Origin: Holtermannia corniformis
Taxonomy: Eukaryota; Basidiomycota; Tremellomycetes; Holtermanniales
Assembly (NCBI GenBank): GCA_001599935.1
Contig: BCIJ01000009.1
Coordinates: 176,226 to 240,225 of the forward strand
Direction: 5' to 3'
Length of the DNA stretch: 64,000 nt
Positions 23,195-35,746 of this stretch are shown piece after piece. The translations under genes and the position numbers were made by a program. Each line of letters begins with the position of its first letter. Within the stretch, counting starts at the first letter, position 1. The notes beneath the pieces are model-generated. The model saw only the letters and a program-made list of their open reading frames with translations. It had not been told where the DNA came from and did not search any database.

Positions 23195-25388
23195 ATGGCT
23201 TTCCGCCAGCTCGGTCAGTGTCGTGACGATCGCTCAGTCCAGCTCGAGCTGACAAGCGCTTAGCCTCCCGCGCACCCGTCGCTAGGCGGTTCACGCCCGC
23301 CCCGTTCGTCGCTCGCCTTGCCGCGCCTTCGATCAGGTCGTACGCTACCCCTCCTCCCGTCGGTCCCGAACCGCTTCCAAAGGGTGCAGAGGTCATTGTC
23401 CCAAAGGTGTGCAAGCAATCTTGACCAGCTGGCCGTGTGCTGACGCCCATTTTCCAGCCATACGTGCAAACACGCTGGCGCCGCTTCCTTCAGGGTTTCG
23501 GCCGTGTCACCCTCGTCACCATCCTGACCGGTACCGGTCTTTTCCTCTATGGTTCGCCGCTCGTAGATTGAACCACCTCCACCGCTCATCCTTCCTCTAG
23601 TCACTCAAAAGGATCTGCACCCGGGAGACCAGCTGCCGCATGACCCGACCAAGAAGACACTCGTCGTCTTGGGCTCCGGTTGGGGCGCTACCAGCTTCTT
23701 GAAGAGCCTCGACACCGAAGAGTTCAACGTGGTGAGTGTGCACGGGCATCGGGCGAGGGAGCTGTCAGTCGCCGAACCGTGCGAGAGCTGTGTACATGCG
23801 CACGACAGTCTGCGATGGCTGCTGGAACTCCTGTCAACGCTCTCGCATGTCTCTGGCTGCCTCAGCGACCTACGCGCCTGCCGCGGCTCAAGGGCTTCCC
23901 GCACTAACACCCCAGGTCGTCGTCTCGCCTCGCAACTACTTCCTGTTCTCGCCCCTGTTGCCGTCTGTCACGGTCGGCACGCTCGAGGCGCGGTCCATCA
24001 TCCAGCCCACGCGTTTCATCACCCGCCACAAGAAGCGCAAGGTCGAGGTGTACGAGGCCGAAGCGCAAGACGTCGACCCTGTCAAGAAGACGGTCACGTT
24101 CCAAGACATTTCCGACGTCCGTGGCGATGCCGGCTCGGTCACGATCGACTACGACTACCTCGTGTACGCCGTCGGATGCGAGAACCAGACGTTTGGGATC
24201 AAGGGCGTCAAGGAGAATGCGTGCTTTTTGAAGGAGCTGAGCGATGCCGACAAGATCCGGACAAAGCTCCTCGACTGTATCGAGACGGCGGCGTTCAAGG
24301 GTCAGAGCGAGGCCGAGATTGACCGCTTGATGCACATGGTCGTCGTCGGTGGCGGTCCCACCGGTGTCGAGTACGCCGGTGAGCTGCACGACTTTTTGAT
24401 CGTGAGTCGGTTCTCGAGAGCGCTCGCAATTTAACCCTCGCGCAGGACGACCTCCGCCGATGGTACCCCGAGATTGCGGACCGGCTCCGGATCACCCTGA
24501 TCGAGGCCCTTCCCAACGTGCTTCCAATGTTCTCAAAGCAGCTCATCCAGTACACCGAGTCGACGTTCAAGGAGAACAAGATTGACGTGCTCACGCGCAC
24601 AATGGTCAAGGACGTCAAGGAGCGTTCCGTCGTCGTCCAAGACGCCAACAAGGAGCTCAAGGAGATCCCCTATGGTCTCCTCGTCTGGGCTACGGGTAAC
24701 ACTTCGCGCGAGATCACGCGCAACCTGATGGGCAAGCTGCCTGCTGCGCAGACACAGCGCCGCGGTCTCGTCGTCGATGACTTTATGGCGTTGGCAGGCG
24801 CCGATGGCATCTATGCCCTCGGTGACTGCACGGCGACTCAGTACGCGCCGACGGCCCAGGCCGCCTCGCAGCAGGGCAAGTACCTCGCTTCCGTCTTCCA
24901 GAAGCTCGCGCAGAAGAGCAAGCTCGAGAGCCAGCTTGCCAGCCTCCGCGCGACGGGGACCGCGCCGGCAGAGGAGATCGAGACGGTCGTCAAGAAGCTC
25001 AACCGCGCTTCAAAGTTTACACCGTTCCACTATTCGCACCAGGGCTCGCTTGCGTGAGTCTTGTGGCGTGACGCACGGGCAGGGCTGATGGACAAACAGC
25101 TACATTGGCTCTGAAAAGGCGATTGCCGACTTGCCCTTCTTCAGCGGTAACGTTGCGTCGGGCGGTGGTGCCGCTTTCCTCTTCTGGCGTTCGGCCTATG
25201 TCGTGCGTCCTCGATCACTGCACGACGTCTAGGCTGATCCATGTCACAGTCGACCCTGTACTCTGTCCGAAACAGGACTCTTGTCCTTGCCGACTGGGTC
25301 AAGGTCAAGCTCTTCGGCCGGTGCGTTTCCCGACTGGGCTAGAATCGCAACAGCTGACCCTGCTCGTAGTGATGTCTCGCGCGAGTAA
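23195..25388 (+). CDS. NDE1: Alternative NADH:ubiquinone dehydrogenase (type II, external NDE type)
   Basis: This is a single-subunit FAD flavoprotein oxidising NADH and reducing ubiquinone without proton pumping, on the mitochondrial inner membrane. The ATG at 23195 begins MAFRQL, then ASRAPVARRFTPAPF and SIRSYATPPP, a clear presequence. A hydrophobic segment VTLVTILTGTGLFLYV before the catalytic core suggests an anchor and therefore an intermembrane-space-facing (external) enzyme. First dinucleotide site: KKTLVVLGSGWGATSFLKSL (GxGxxG). Then SPRNYFLFSPLLPSVTVGT, the second site HMVVVGGGPTGVEYAGELHD, ALGDCTATQYAPTAQAASQQG, and the membrane-contact tail YSVRNRTLVLADWVKVKLFG ending RDVSRE. A coiled-coil-like insert (SKLESQLASLRATG) lies near residue 470; no EF-hand is visible. 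The long intron near 23731-23916 is larger than most. Confidence 0.95.
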
Positions 25389-25557
25389 GCTAGTGAAGTC
25401 GCTTGGGGTCTGCAGTGTACGCAAAACGTAGTCAGGTCCAGTCGCGGGGTATGGATCTTTATAGAGCGAACGCGCAGAGCCGTTCCTGACTGTCGTCGCC
25501 ACGAGATGCACCGTTCAGAAATCTCATCGATCAGTGTTCGACAGTCGACACGGTACC

Positions 25558-26018
25558 ATGGAGGCTCTGTCACGACGAGAGGAGAATGAGATCATGGCGG
25601 AAGCCAAACAGTTTGCGCTCAAAGAGTGCGACGAACTCGTCAAGAGTCTGTCCGAAGCTGCTAGCAGGGATCGGCAGGTGACCGACTGACCGACCGACAG
25701 TCTTTGCCGACTGCGCCACGGGGCGGATCTTCACGCTCCCATTCGTGTGTAGAGGCAAGCTCAAGACGATGCAGGCGTGCATGCGGCAGCAGTGCGTCTC
25801 CCGAGTCGATCGTGCACCACGGCTGATCCGATCCACCCCGTAGCTTGACCGACGAACAGATGGACGCCCGCAAACTCGACTACATTGCCAACCGGTCAGA
25901 GAACGGGAGAAGAGCCGTCGAGGCTCTGAAGCGGAGTCGGCTGGAGAAACTGGGCGGCAAGAAGGCCGTCGAGCTCGCCGAGGCCGAGAAGTTCAAGGCC
26001 GAGGGCAAGCGGTTATGA
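25558..26018 (+). CDS. CMC1: Twin CX9C mitochondrial protein Cmc1
   Basis: Cmc1 is a small intermembrane-space protein imported by the Mia40 relay; it stabilises Cox1 during cytochrome c oxidase assembly. Exons 25558-25645, 25701-25791 and 25844-26018 sum to 354 nt (117 residues). Splicing out the 55-nt intron after AAG-A creates CDELVKIFADC, an exact C-x9-C, followed by CRGKLKTMQAC, a second exact C-x9-C. That pairing, plus FADCATGR and the DEQMDARKLDYI segment, identifies the family. The C-terminal half is a Lys-rich helix (RSRLEKLGGKKAVELAEAEK). Reading through the intron without splicing would destroy the first motif. Confidence 0.88.
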
Positions 26019-26186
26019 CGCTAGGGGCAGACCGTGATGATGATCCGCGTACGTAGCAAGTGTGTGCGTGACTGCGAGTCTGGATCGGCGCCGGCGCCGG
26101 TGGACGGGGCGATCCAACGGCCTGCAGGCCAGCTACCGCCAGGGCTTCCGGCACAAAAGGCTGACTCAAGTCCGGCCAACACCCGC

Positions 26187-26672
26187 ATGAGCTACTACTA
26201 CTACCACCCCCAGCTGTACGTCAAGATGGAAGACGTCAAGCCGCGCCGTGAGCCATTCACTCCTCCGTACTGTTCGCCAACGCCCACGCGCTCGAGCAAA
26301 CGTAGCGGTAGCCGCCATCACTCGTCGGCGTCTTCTGGCGCGAGCTCCATCTCACTCACACTGTCGAGCTATGCGACGCCGCCGCCGAGTGCGAAACGGA
26401 ACGCGCTCGTGTCGGCCTGGACGCCGAGCAAGAAAAAGGCTCTGAAGCGTTTGGTCTGGGAGACGGGCAGGCAGGCGCTCGATATGGACAAAGCGATCAG
26501 GGTCGTGCGTTGACGGTCGCCTTGCTGACTCGCACATGGGACTGATCCAGCACAGACCGGCATGTCCAAGATCCACATCAAGAACCAGCTCCAGCCCGGT
26601 CGCTGCAACCTCACCGCTGCCATCCTCCGCGGGGATGAGGGCTGCGCCTGCAAGTTTGTCAAGGACGATTAG
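26187..26672 (+). CDS. Small hypothetical protein, possible Myb/SANT-like segment
   Basis: Two exons (26187-26501, 26556-26672) sum to 432 nt, 143 residues. The N-terminus is Tyr-rich (MSYYYYHPQLYVKMEDVKP) and then Pro/Ser-rich. The second half, WTPSKKKALKRLVWETGR, then ALDMDKAIRTGMSKIHIKNQ, has the spacing of a short Trp-started helix bundle and vaguely recalls a Myb/SANT repeat, but only one candidate Trp position is convincing. Three Cys cluster near the C-terminus (RCNL, GCACKF). In-frame ATGs exist upstream (26034/26037), so the start is uncertain; I chose 26187 because the upstream segment looks like untranslated sequence. It is 90 bp from the SEC5 stop, convergent. Confidence 0.5.
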
Positions 26673-26762
26673 ATCGCTGCCAGGACCCCGTTGTACTCTA
26701 CCCAATGTGAAAAGCAATGTCAATGCCATGTCCATATGCTATAATACAACTCGGTCCATCCC

Positions 26763-29700
26763 TCATCGCGTTCGCTCCTTGTCCCGTGGCCGCTCTTCAC
26801 GCTTGGCCTTGAAACACACAAATTCGATCCCCGTCGATCGTCGGCTGTCCATCAGCGTCTTCTTGACGCCTTCGAGCTCTCGCTGCAGATCCTCGTTGCC
26901 GCCCGGTCGTCGCGTGTACGCATGCGAAATGGTCTCGTAGATCTCAGTCAAGGTAGCAGTGGCCGCCGGCGTCACGTATTGGAGTAGCGTCTGATGCAGG
27001 AACTCGATCTCGAGTGTAGCCTGCGGCGTCAGCACCTCGATGCTTTGAGACAAAGCACGACTGACACTCAGCATACCGCCCATGCCGAATTTGGGCACCT
27101 GCTTGAAGCTCTCGAGCGCGACTCGTGTCAACCCCTCCAGTAGTGCCTCCAACGTCCGTTTCAACAGAGCCGTGGTAACGGTACTGATCTGTGCGTGGAC
27201 GTCGACAAGGTACAGTAACGCCTTGTACATGTACGGGCGGACTTCTACGTCTCATCAGCATCACGTAACGCACATGGCTTCCGCGTACCGGTCGGCTTGG
27301 GCGCGTTGAACCAATCCACACCGCTCTGAAGCACACCAGTCTGCACGATATCTGACAACGCTGCCGTCTTGCGCTTGATATAGTCGTCGAACACGATCGA
27401 GTCGAGCTGATCAACCACTTCATTCAGCGTCTGTCGGTCGCCCTCGGTGGCCACCACAAAGAGCTTTTCGAATCTGTCGATGACAGCGGGAAGGAGGGTG
27501 TCTCTCAGATGGAGCAGGTTGGAGATGGTCAAGAGAACGCGGATGTCCTGGGTCGTGTCAGCTGTGCACCAACTCTTGACGGCAGTCACTGACCGGGTCC
27601 GAAGCGTCCAGCACTGCCGAGCTCTTTCTTGGCGCTTCAACGTCAGAGAAGGCAAGGTGCACTTCGCCATCGAGCAAAAAGTACAAAGAGTCAAAGAACG
27701 CGTCTTTGATCTTGGAGATGAACGCGATCGGTATGTTTGACTTGGACTATGAGAGATCAGTCAGGCATGCAGCAGGCGTGAGATGGTACTGACCGATGAG
27801 CCACCTTTGTCGGCGGCGCGGGATGCGACTTTGTGCGCGGCACGAGCATTGTGCTCTTGCAGCGCAGCGAGCTGGGTCAGGTACGCAGTGATGTTGCGGT
27901 TCTCTGACGCCGGCTCCCATGTCTCTAGGTGATAGAACAGCTTGGCGTCTATGACAATAATCGATCAGTAGCCATTCACCAGCGTCAAATAGAACCCACC
28001 CCTCGACCAAGTCGCACAGATCGCCTCTTCGAACCTCCACCGCAGACTCTCAAGCATCCCCTTCAGACTTGCCGCAGCCTCCGTCGACACCTCCATCCCC
28101 AGCATCTCAGCCACGCACTCACCAACCTCGCTAACGATCTTGACAGCCCAATGGCTCGTCACGACAGAGTTGGGATGAGCAGGCACGAACGGCGGAGGCG
28201 GCGTTTGGTTCTGCGAGTTCTTGCTCGAGGCTGACTGGGCCACGGCGAGATCAGACAAGGTGAGGAACTGAGAGAGCGTGGTGGTGTAGAGCTTGATGAT
28301 CTCGAGGGCCATTGTACGGCATTGCAAAGCTGAGCGGCGGGAAGGGACGGGCGTGGCCGAGTCGCGCTGTCATGTCAGTCTGGTACGATTGGTACGGGTC
28401 GACAAACCCGCTTGAATTTGCCGTCCATATTGGCTTTGGCGATCCGCCAGAATGATGGCAAAGAGGTTGTCAACAGCTCTGAAAGCTGCTTGATCAAGCT
28501 GTGCGTGGCCGACCAGGCCGCTTGATCGTTCTCGAGCACTGAGTATCGGGTCAGCCCGAACTCTCAGGGGATGCAAGAAATGAACCTGAGACCGAGCCCT
28601 CCTTGCCTGCCGCACGAAGGTGTGTTCCGAGCAGCGTCGCAAGTTCGGTGTCCGACTTGTTACTGCCCTCGGCCGCCCGTCGGGCCGTCTGAACCGCATC
28701 CAGAGCTTTTGCATAGGTACTCTTGAGGCTATCGAGGATATGCGCATGCTGACTGTCCAGATAGACCCACGCGGGCTCTTCGGCAGTTTCGAGTTCAAGT
28801 AGAATCCTATTAACCAGGTGTTAGTCGATACGAAACGCTCCAAAGCGCTGATGGACTGACTCGATCGTCCGCTCTTGCTCCTCGACGCTCCGTTGCGGGT
28901 CTTGCAGCGCGCGCACGAGCGTCGCCGTCATCTCGCCCATGATCTTCTCGACCGAGACCCAGACTTTGTCAAAGACCCTTCGCTGCTGAGCGACGTGTTG
29001 AGGTGTTGAGTTGGATGCACCGGGAAGTAGCTGGCCAGGTTTAGAGGACAACAGGAAACGACCCCTTTTGTAGTCACGGAGTGCGAGGTCGTACTTGCCC
29101 TAGCGCAGATGAGTGAATCTCTCTCCCAAGATGCCGTGGGCACATACATTCTGGACGTGATCCGCCAACGAGCCGGGCAAATTGAAAAAGAACTTGGACT
29201 TTTCAAACACGCTCAGCGTGCTTCGTAGTTTCTGCGCTTTGACGGCGTTTTCCAAGACTGGCAGGAAGACCTGATCGGCCCGGTGGGCGGCGACTGCGCT
29301 TTACATTAGCCCATCGCCGACACATTACCGTGTCCACATACCTTTGAAGATCTCTCTGATCTCGCGCGTTCCGTGATCTGTTCCGTCGCCCAAGAATGAC
29401 TCTTTCATGTCCCTATACACGACTTGGTCTATTTCAGTGCCAACACTGCGACTTTAGCGAGGTCACTGACTATCGCTCGACGCCTTGACGGCCACGAAGC
29501 GATCGAAGTTGTCCTCGACGAGAATTCTGATTGCCTCTGTGCGAGACTCGAGCGAACGCTGGAGGTGATCGATCCCTCGGCCGAGGTCTTGATATGTTGC
29601 GTCTGGGTGATGAGCGGACAGGAACGCTTTCGGGTCGAACGTCTTGGAAGCAAGAAGGGTAGCGGCGCCTTTGATCGTATATTCAGATCACTGGCTGACC

Positions 29701-30024
29701 ATGCAGATGTGCGTACGTACGAGTCTGCAAGTCCAAGTCGGTCGAGCTATGAGCCCTCATCAGCCGAGCTTGTCACGACGTGCACCGACGCATACCCTGT
29801 CAAGCGGCCTCGTAGACCGAGCGGATCCATCTCATCCGGCACACCGCCATTCTCACCCATCAGTGCGCCTGCCAATGGACCATCCTTGTCGTGGTCTACC
29901 TCTTCCCATCGCTGCGGGTCGAGTGAAGACACGCCGTAGAGTTTGAGGACTGCCAGAGGTCAATGCGGCTCCTTTGACATTTACACGACCGACCTGCGGC
30001 CTCATCTACGTCTCTCCTGCTCAT
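26763..30024 (-). CDS. SEC5: Exocyst complex subunit Sec5 (EXOC2)
   Basis: Sec5 is a helical-rod subunit of the octameric exocyst that tethers secretory vesicles to the plasma membrane at sites of growth. The ATG at 30024 gives MSRRDVDEAA, then an intron, then VLKLYGVSSLDPQRWEEVD, the typical Sec5 opening. It is followed by long helical exons such as FVAVKASS, RTIESVHQRFGAFRID, ILLELETAEEPAWVYLDSQH and the C-terminal region PYMYKALLYLVDVHAQISTV, ATLEIEFLHQTLLQYVTPAA, LTEIYETISHAYTRRPG. It ends KREERPRDKERTR, with the stop at 26765-26763. About ten short introns; about 900 residues, as in fungal Sec5. Identity rests on the opening and C-terminal motifs and overall helical makeup. Confidence 0.85.
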
Positions 30025-30200
30025 TGCAATGATCCTCGAGCTGCCTGGCTGCTGGTGCTCTACAACCTGCGCTGACATCGTTTTGTATCATCTCACTGTT
30101 CACACGGTTTCATGTGATTCACTTTTGTTACGCGACTGCTTTTGGACCCGCGCGTCAACAAGGTCTGTAAGCAAGGGCGAACAAGGAAAGGCAAGCGATC

Positions 30201-33200
30201 ATGGCACCCTCGAGCTCAACAGCGAGCTCATCAGCAAAGGGCAGAGCAGCCCAGCCAGCGCTGGCACCAGTGGCAGGCGGCAGAATCACAAGGCTGAGGG
30301 CCAAAGCCGGTCAAACTACTGAGCAGTCCAACCCAACACCGAGGCTGCCCTCGACGCTCCTGTCAAAGGCGAGATCCGAGATCAGAAAGGCCTCGAACGA
30401 TATCACAAGCTCAATGGTGAGGTCCTGGAGCGAGATGGGACCCGACACGGGAATGGTCTGTGCAGTCGCTGACGAGGTTGAATGACAGTCTTCGCGGGTG
30501 GCAAAACCGCTGCCGGCGCCGCCAGTCAATGACAACAGTCATGTGGAGAGCCTCAAGGTGGGTTCAGCTTCTGATTGTCGAGCTGCTTGGAGCTGACGAG
30601 TCAGGCTTTCCTTCGTATCCGTCCACCGCCTTTCGAGCTCGCCTCGTCCTCGACCGCCAAACCTTACCTCGTCCCACAAGGCAACAAAGACGTCGTCATG
30701 ACCGCACCTGTCGTACGTTCATTCCGCTAGCTCTTAGCTTCTGTCACTGATCGCACATAGGATCCCCAACGCCCACACGTCAACAAACCACCTCAACTCT
30801 ACTCGTTCGACCAAGTCTTCTCGCCTACCACGACCCAGCAAGCCTTCTTCCAGCAGACGACGCTCCCGCTCGTCGAAAAGGTCTTGAATGCGCAAAACGC
30901 ACTCGTGTTCGCATACGGTGTCACCAACTCGGGCAAGACGCACACGATCCAAGGCGGGGGCGGCGAACAGGCGGGTATGCTGCCGAGGGCGTTGGATGTA
31001 GTGTTCAATTCGATCGAGGGGCTTGAGAGTGCTGCGAATGTGCGTGGACGGCTGATGGGACGGGTGTGGTGTGGCTAGGGTTGATATTGCGACGCAGTTA
31101 CGCCCCGTGGGCCTGTCTGATGTGGTGATTGAGAAGAGCCCGGCGACGAGCAGTTCGCCGGTGATGGGTTACGACGTCGCCGAAGAGTCGCTGCGAATCC
31201 GGGATGACACGAGTACGTCTGGTCGAGCCAACCTGGGTTGAATGGGTGCTGAATGTTGTGCCCAGTTCTCAAAGTGGATCGCAACTTTTCTTACGCCATC
31301 TTTGTCTCATATGCCGAGGTGTACAACGAAAAGGTATGTCATTGAAACAAGCTGAACGAGTTGACTGATTTTGGCAGATCTTTGACCTGCTCGAATCAGT
31401 CGTGCCTTCAGCCGAGTCGCGCCGCCCAAGCCGCGCGCACGAACCGCCACCCAGTCGCTCGCGCTTTCAAGCTCTGTCGCACACCGCAGGCGCAAACTCA
31501 ACCTCGCGATCATCCTCCATGTTTGGCCACTTTTCGAGCTCACTGAACCTCGCGGCGCTAGCGAATGGCGGTGCAGGGGTTCTGCGTCGTCAAGCGCTCG
31601 CACTAAAAAATGATCACGAGGGGAACGGCAAGTACATCAGTGGTCTGCAAGAGCTGAGGGTGCGGACGCGAGAGGTGAGAGCTGTCGATGAGCGCAGGAC
31701 ATGCGGCTGAAATGCAATGTAGGAGGCCCAAGCTGTCTTCCGGTCCGGCCAGCGCGCCCGTCAAGTCTTTGGCACACTTGCGAACCGCGAGTCGAGTCGG
31801 TCACACGGCATCTTTACCATCAAGATTGCGAGGGTGCATAACGGCGCGCCAAATGTTCGTGATCTTGCACGATGGGTCTGAAGCACAACTGGCTGACCAG
31901 GATCAGGACCCCGATTCGATCCAGATGTCACGGCTATCAATCGTCGACCTTGCTGGCTCTGAGCGTACGCGCAACACTCAGAATTCGGGCGACCGCCTGC
32001 GCGAAGCGGGCAACATCAACAAGTCGCTCATGGTGGGTCTGGTCATGCATGCAGGGATCGGTGCTGATGCTGTGCGTGCGCAGGTGCTTGGGCAGTGTAT
32101 GGAGGTCCTGCGAGCGAATCAGCAGCGTGCGCAAGCAGTTGGGGCAAAGAAAAAGGCTGCGATTGTGCCTTTCCGGTCGGTTGTGTGCTGGCTGCCTTGG
32201 TCGTTGCTGATACTGTTAAGGCATTCGAAGTTGACCGAGATCTTTCAAAACTTCTTCGTTGGTGACGGTCAAGCTGTGCGTCGCCACACCCGAGTGCCAA
32301 TGGCAATGCTGATCCAATCAGGTCATGATTGTGCATGTCAACCCCTACGACACGGGCTTTGACGAGAACTCGCACGTCATGCGCTTCAGCGCGATCGCGC
32401 GCGAGATCCAGACGACGGCACAGAATAAACTGGCGTTCCCGATGCTGAAGAAGCAGTTTGGAGCCATCAAGCAGGCCGTCTCGATCCGCGTCATGGTACC
32501 TGTCCTGCCAGAAGTCAAGAAGCGGCCGGTGCAGAGTCTGGGCGTTGGCTCGAACGATGGAGACTATGTCATGGTCGAAGAGGAGCTCGAGGTGATTGAG
32601 GGTAAGTGGGTTGTACGGGTGGGGCAGAGGCTCATGACTTGTAGATGACGCTGAGGATGAGAGCGACGAGGAGCAGGATCCGATGGTGGACTTTTTATTT
32701 GAGCAGATCAAGGAGCTCAAGACGATGGTCAGTGGACCACTTTTTTCACTGGGTGGATCTGACATCGTATGTAGCTGTATGAGTCAGAGATGCGCAACGC
32801 GACATTCGAGGCCGAGATCCGTGAAGAGGTCGCGCAAGAGATGCAGGACGTCATGGAGCGGTTGGAAGAGGAGAATGCGAATCGGATGCTGGATCAGGTG
32901 AGCGAACCGTGTATCAGCAATGACAGTGCATGGCTGACAAAGGCGCAGATCGCGGCGCACGAAGACAAGACCAACCTCAAGCTGGACATCCTGCAACGCA
33001 CGTTGGCGACACCAGCTCCGGCTCGCCGTGCACGGCGGGATACCACAATCTCAGAAGAGGACTCGGACTTGGCAGATGATGAGACACAAGAGGGTAACGA
33101 CACGTTTCAGAGCGTTGCCAGTGAATTAACAGAGGTAAATGACACGAGGCGGGGAGTATTGGTCAAGCTAATGTTTAGGACGACGACCAATCGACTGCGT

Positions 33201-33995
33201 CGCCAACGCCGGCTGGACCCGCACCATTACTGGCCGGTCCTCGGCTGTCGTCTGTGTCCCATGAATCATCGGATGATGCCGTACGTGTATTCTGCCCTGC
33301 AGGTCTTGAACTGACATCGCAAAGGACGCCGAAGATGCTGAACAATCTGTCATCCTCACCCACAGTGACGTCGACCTCTCCGTGACAGAAGGCGATAGCA
33401 AGGATGAACTAGCGATCTCATCTTCAGAGGGTGACGACGACGAAGAGGCAGAAGACGACGAAGAGGCCGAAAGCCAAGACTCGTCGTTTGAAGCGGAAGA
33501 CCAAGAATCGTCGGATACAGCCAGCGTGCAGTCGACACCGCCCAGACCTGTTCGCCGGCGAAGCTCTGCCGCCAAGCCGCGCGCCACGCCAGCAAAGTCG
33601 ACCGCAGCCGCCACACCAATGTCAAAAGGCAAGGGCAAGATGACGCGCTTGGGTCCGGCTGCTGGCCGCATGTCGACGCCTCTCGGTGAATCACTCAGGC
33701 AGGCTACGCCCAGTGTAGTCGAAACCGAGGACGACACGGACGTTGTCCCGGACAAGAAGGCGATCAGGGCCGAAGTGCCCGAGGAGACGGGTGCCGCTTG
33801 GGTGCCCGGGCCCGGTGAGGCTGACACGGCGGTCAAGAAGAAGAAGCGGTGCGGCATGCTGTCAGCAGTGGAGCCTTACCGGGCTGACGTTCACATAGGC
33901 AACTCGGCAAGAAGGCGATCCGGACGGAAGAGGAGGTTCTTAGCCAGCGTCAGGTCGTGGGCGGCGCAGAAGTGCGGCGGCTGGGCAAGCATTAG
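30201..33995 (+). CDS. Kinesin-6-like motor protein (KIF20/KIF23 group)
   Basis: This is a plus-end-directed microtubule motor; kinesin-6 members act in the central spindle and cytokinesis. The ATG at 30201 begins MAPSSSTASSSAKGRAAQPA. The motor starts at KAFLRIRPPPFELAS. It has the P-loop YGVTNSGKTHTIQG (the TNSGKT variant is typical of kinesin-6), a ~60-residue Ser-rich insertion after EKIFDLLES in loop 6 (another kinesin-6 feature), NRESSRSHGIFTIKI (switch I), MSRLSIVDLAGSERTRNTQN (switch II), and HSKLTEIFQNFFVGDGQAVM. After the motor come a coiled coil (EIREEVAQEMQDVMERLEEE) and a long acidic, then basic Ser/Pro tail, ending RRLGKH at TAG 33993-33995. About 17 introns, ~990 residues. The subgroup is inferred from these motifs. 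Confidence 0.9.
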
Positions 33996-34113
33996 GTGCA
34001 TTGCGTCGTATACGGTCGCAGCTTTCGTCATGTTCATGTCGTACACTGTGTTTCATGAGTATTTTCCCGAGACAATCACGCTGCACGCACCGAGGTCATC
34101 TCTTTGTCCTGGG

Positions 34114-34596
34114 CTATTGGTCCGCTGCCCCATCTGCTCGGAGTTTATCCACAAGATCGGCCCATCTCTTCGCTCGACCCAGTCTACCCAGTCCATTCTC
34201 AACCTCGACCAGCCTCTCCAACCCCTGTATCCGCAAAGCCGTCATCGCCCGCATTTCCTCCTCACTGATCCCTTTCGCCTTGAGACGTCGTTTGGTCTCG
34301 TTCTCCAGCAACGAAAGCTCCGCCTCGGCACTGATATGATCTGGTGGGCTCAGCGCACAGTGCGCGTCTGCCAGTTGCAAACGGGTACGGCAGACTTGTG
34401 CCGGGTCTTGCAATAGATGGACACGCGCTGATAGGACTGCGACGAGCTCTTTCGGCGGAAGCGGAGTGGGTGACGCAAGGATCCCGTCGATGATTTTCAG
34501 GTTGAGCAGGGGTGATTGCACGATCGAGGGTACCATATTGCTGTCTGCAGATTCCGGCGAGCCTCGGCGGCTCGAGCTTTGGACCAGCACAGACAT
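34114..34596 (-). CDS. Small single-exon hypothetical protein
   Basis: An intronless frame of about 160 residues starts MSVLVQSSSRRGSPESADSN at 34596. It is helical and Leu/Glu-rich: LLNLKIIDGILASPTPLPPK, ELVAVLSARVHLLQDPAQV, EAELSLLENETKRRLKAKGI, EMRAMTALRIQGLERLVEVE. Heptad-like spacing in the second half suggests a coiled coil. No family is recognised. A TCACGTGA palindrome (34596-34603) directly abuts the start codon. It is convergent with the kinesin gene (118 bp) and in tandem with the thioesterase, 54 bp downstream of that gene's stop. Confidence 0.6.
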   Translation of the reverse strand: MSVLVQSSSRRGSPESADSNMVPSIVQSPLLNLKIIDGILASPTPLPPKELVAVLSARVHLLQDPAQVCRTRLQLADAHCALSPPDHISAEAELSLLENETKRRLKAKGISEEEMRAMTALRIQGLERLVEVENGLGRLGRAKRWADLVDKLRADGAADQ

Positions 34597-34650
34597 CACG
34601 TGACCTCGGTCTAGACCTCCACTTCTCGGACTTCCACCACTCCTACTGAC

Positions 34651-35502
34651 TCAGTCGTCGACTGCTTCCCCTTGCGAGTCAAACTTGACATGGCCCTGTG
34701 CGTGGCCGTCAGCAGTATACTTCGGGCCACCAGTCGCAGGTTTACAGATCGCTGCCAGAGGTCGCCGAACGCCTTCGTATGACTGCCCGTCGCTACAATG
34801 CGCTGCTTCTCGTCGTAGAATGTGACTTTGGTGAAGGCAAGCGTCTTGCCTGGCAGCAGCTGTATCAGATCTTATACCTCCGAGGCGTGCGAGACAGCCG
34901 ACGGATAAGAAGAAGGGCTCCGTACCTAGCTTTGTGACCTCGCCGACCGCTTTCAGCGTATCTCCAGCCTTGCCGCCTGGGCGAAGAAAGTCTAAAGACA
35001 GGTTTGTTGATACGCCTGTTGGTGATGGGAGTCCGTGCGTGTTCAGGGCCAGCGTCGTCACCGTGTCAGTGAGCTTCGAGGTGTCAATACGGGGTCACCC
35101 CGCCTTCCGCCATGCTTACCGAGAGGAGCACGCCGCCATGTATGGTCTGTGCTTGTAATCAGACTCAGGCGGTTAAGAAATAGCCCACTGCAGACCTTGT
35201 GTCTGTTCAGGTGTTCTGGCTGGATGATCATGGCTGTCTCGAGTCGCCCAGGTGTCGCTTTCAGCACCTCGAGCTACACGTTCATGAGTCTTGAATGTCA
35301 GTCTCCACACCGATGATCACATGCTGCAGAGTCCGCCAGTCATGGCCTGCAGAGCAGCATCAGCAGACGCAAAGTTCACAACACTCCGTCAGCTGACCCT
35401 TGTTAGCCAGTGCGTCCGCCCAAGCCTTGTCCGACCCATCAGCAGACATTGACGCCAAACCCGACAACCACGCACAATCTTGACAAACTTGAGGCAGTTC
35501 AT
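34651..35502 (-). CDS. Hotdog-fold thioesterase (4HBT/ACOT13-like)
   Basis: This is a predicted acyl-CoA thioesterase hydrolysing an acyl-CoA to free acid and CoA; the exact substrate is unknown. The ATG at 35502 begins MNCLKFVKI, then AWADALANKGHDWRTLQHVI, LEVLKATPGRLETAMIIQPE, HLNRHK, and TIHGGVLLSLTDTVTTLALN with the HGG motif of the PaaI/ACOT13 group. Next are STNLSLDFLRPGGKAGDTLK and GKTLAFTKVTFYDEKQR, ending HVKFDSQGEAVDD at 34653-34651. Seven short introns break a protein of about 185 residues, slightly longer than the typical 140-170. One intron (after HVIIG) is only about 35 nt by my reading, so that junction is the least certain. It is divergent from the NmrA-like gene (244 bp). Confidence 0.85.
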
Positions 35503-35746
35503 GGCCGAGTCGAGTTTGTGCGCTTTGAGCTGTCTATCTTGAGCATCGGGCAGCAGCGACGCCGACAGCCAAGGCCGAAGCGGAGACTTGACAATGTCCG
35601 TGCTGTGGCTATTACTGCTCAACTCAACTCGGGCTCGGGCTCAACAGCTTCAAGGCTTATAAGCAGCGACGGTGGATGAGTCCTCCTCTCACCTCTCAGC
35701 TGCTGCATCGACCAACATTGCTTCATCTCTAAGTTCAACCAATAAC

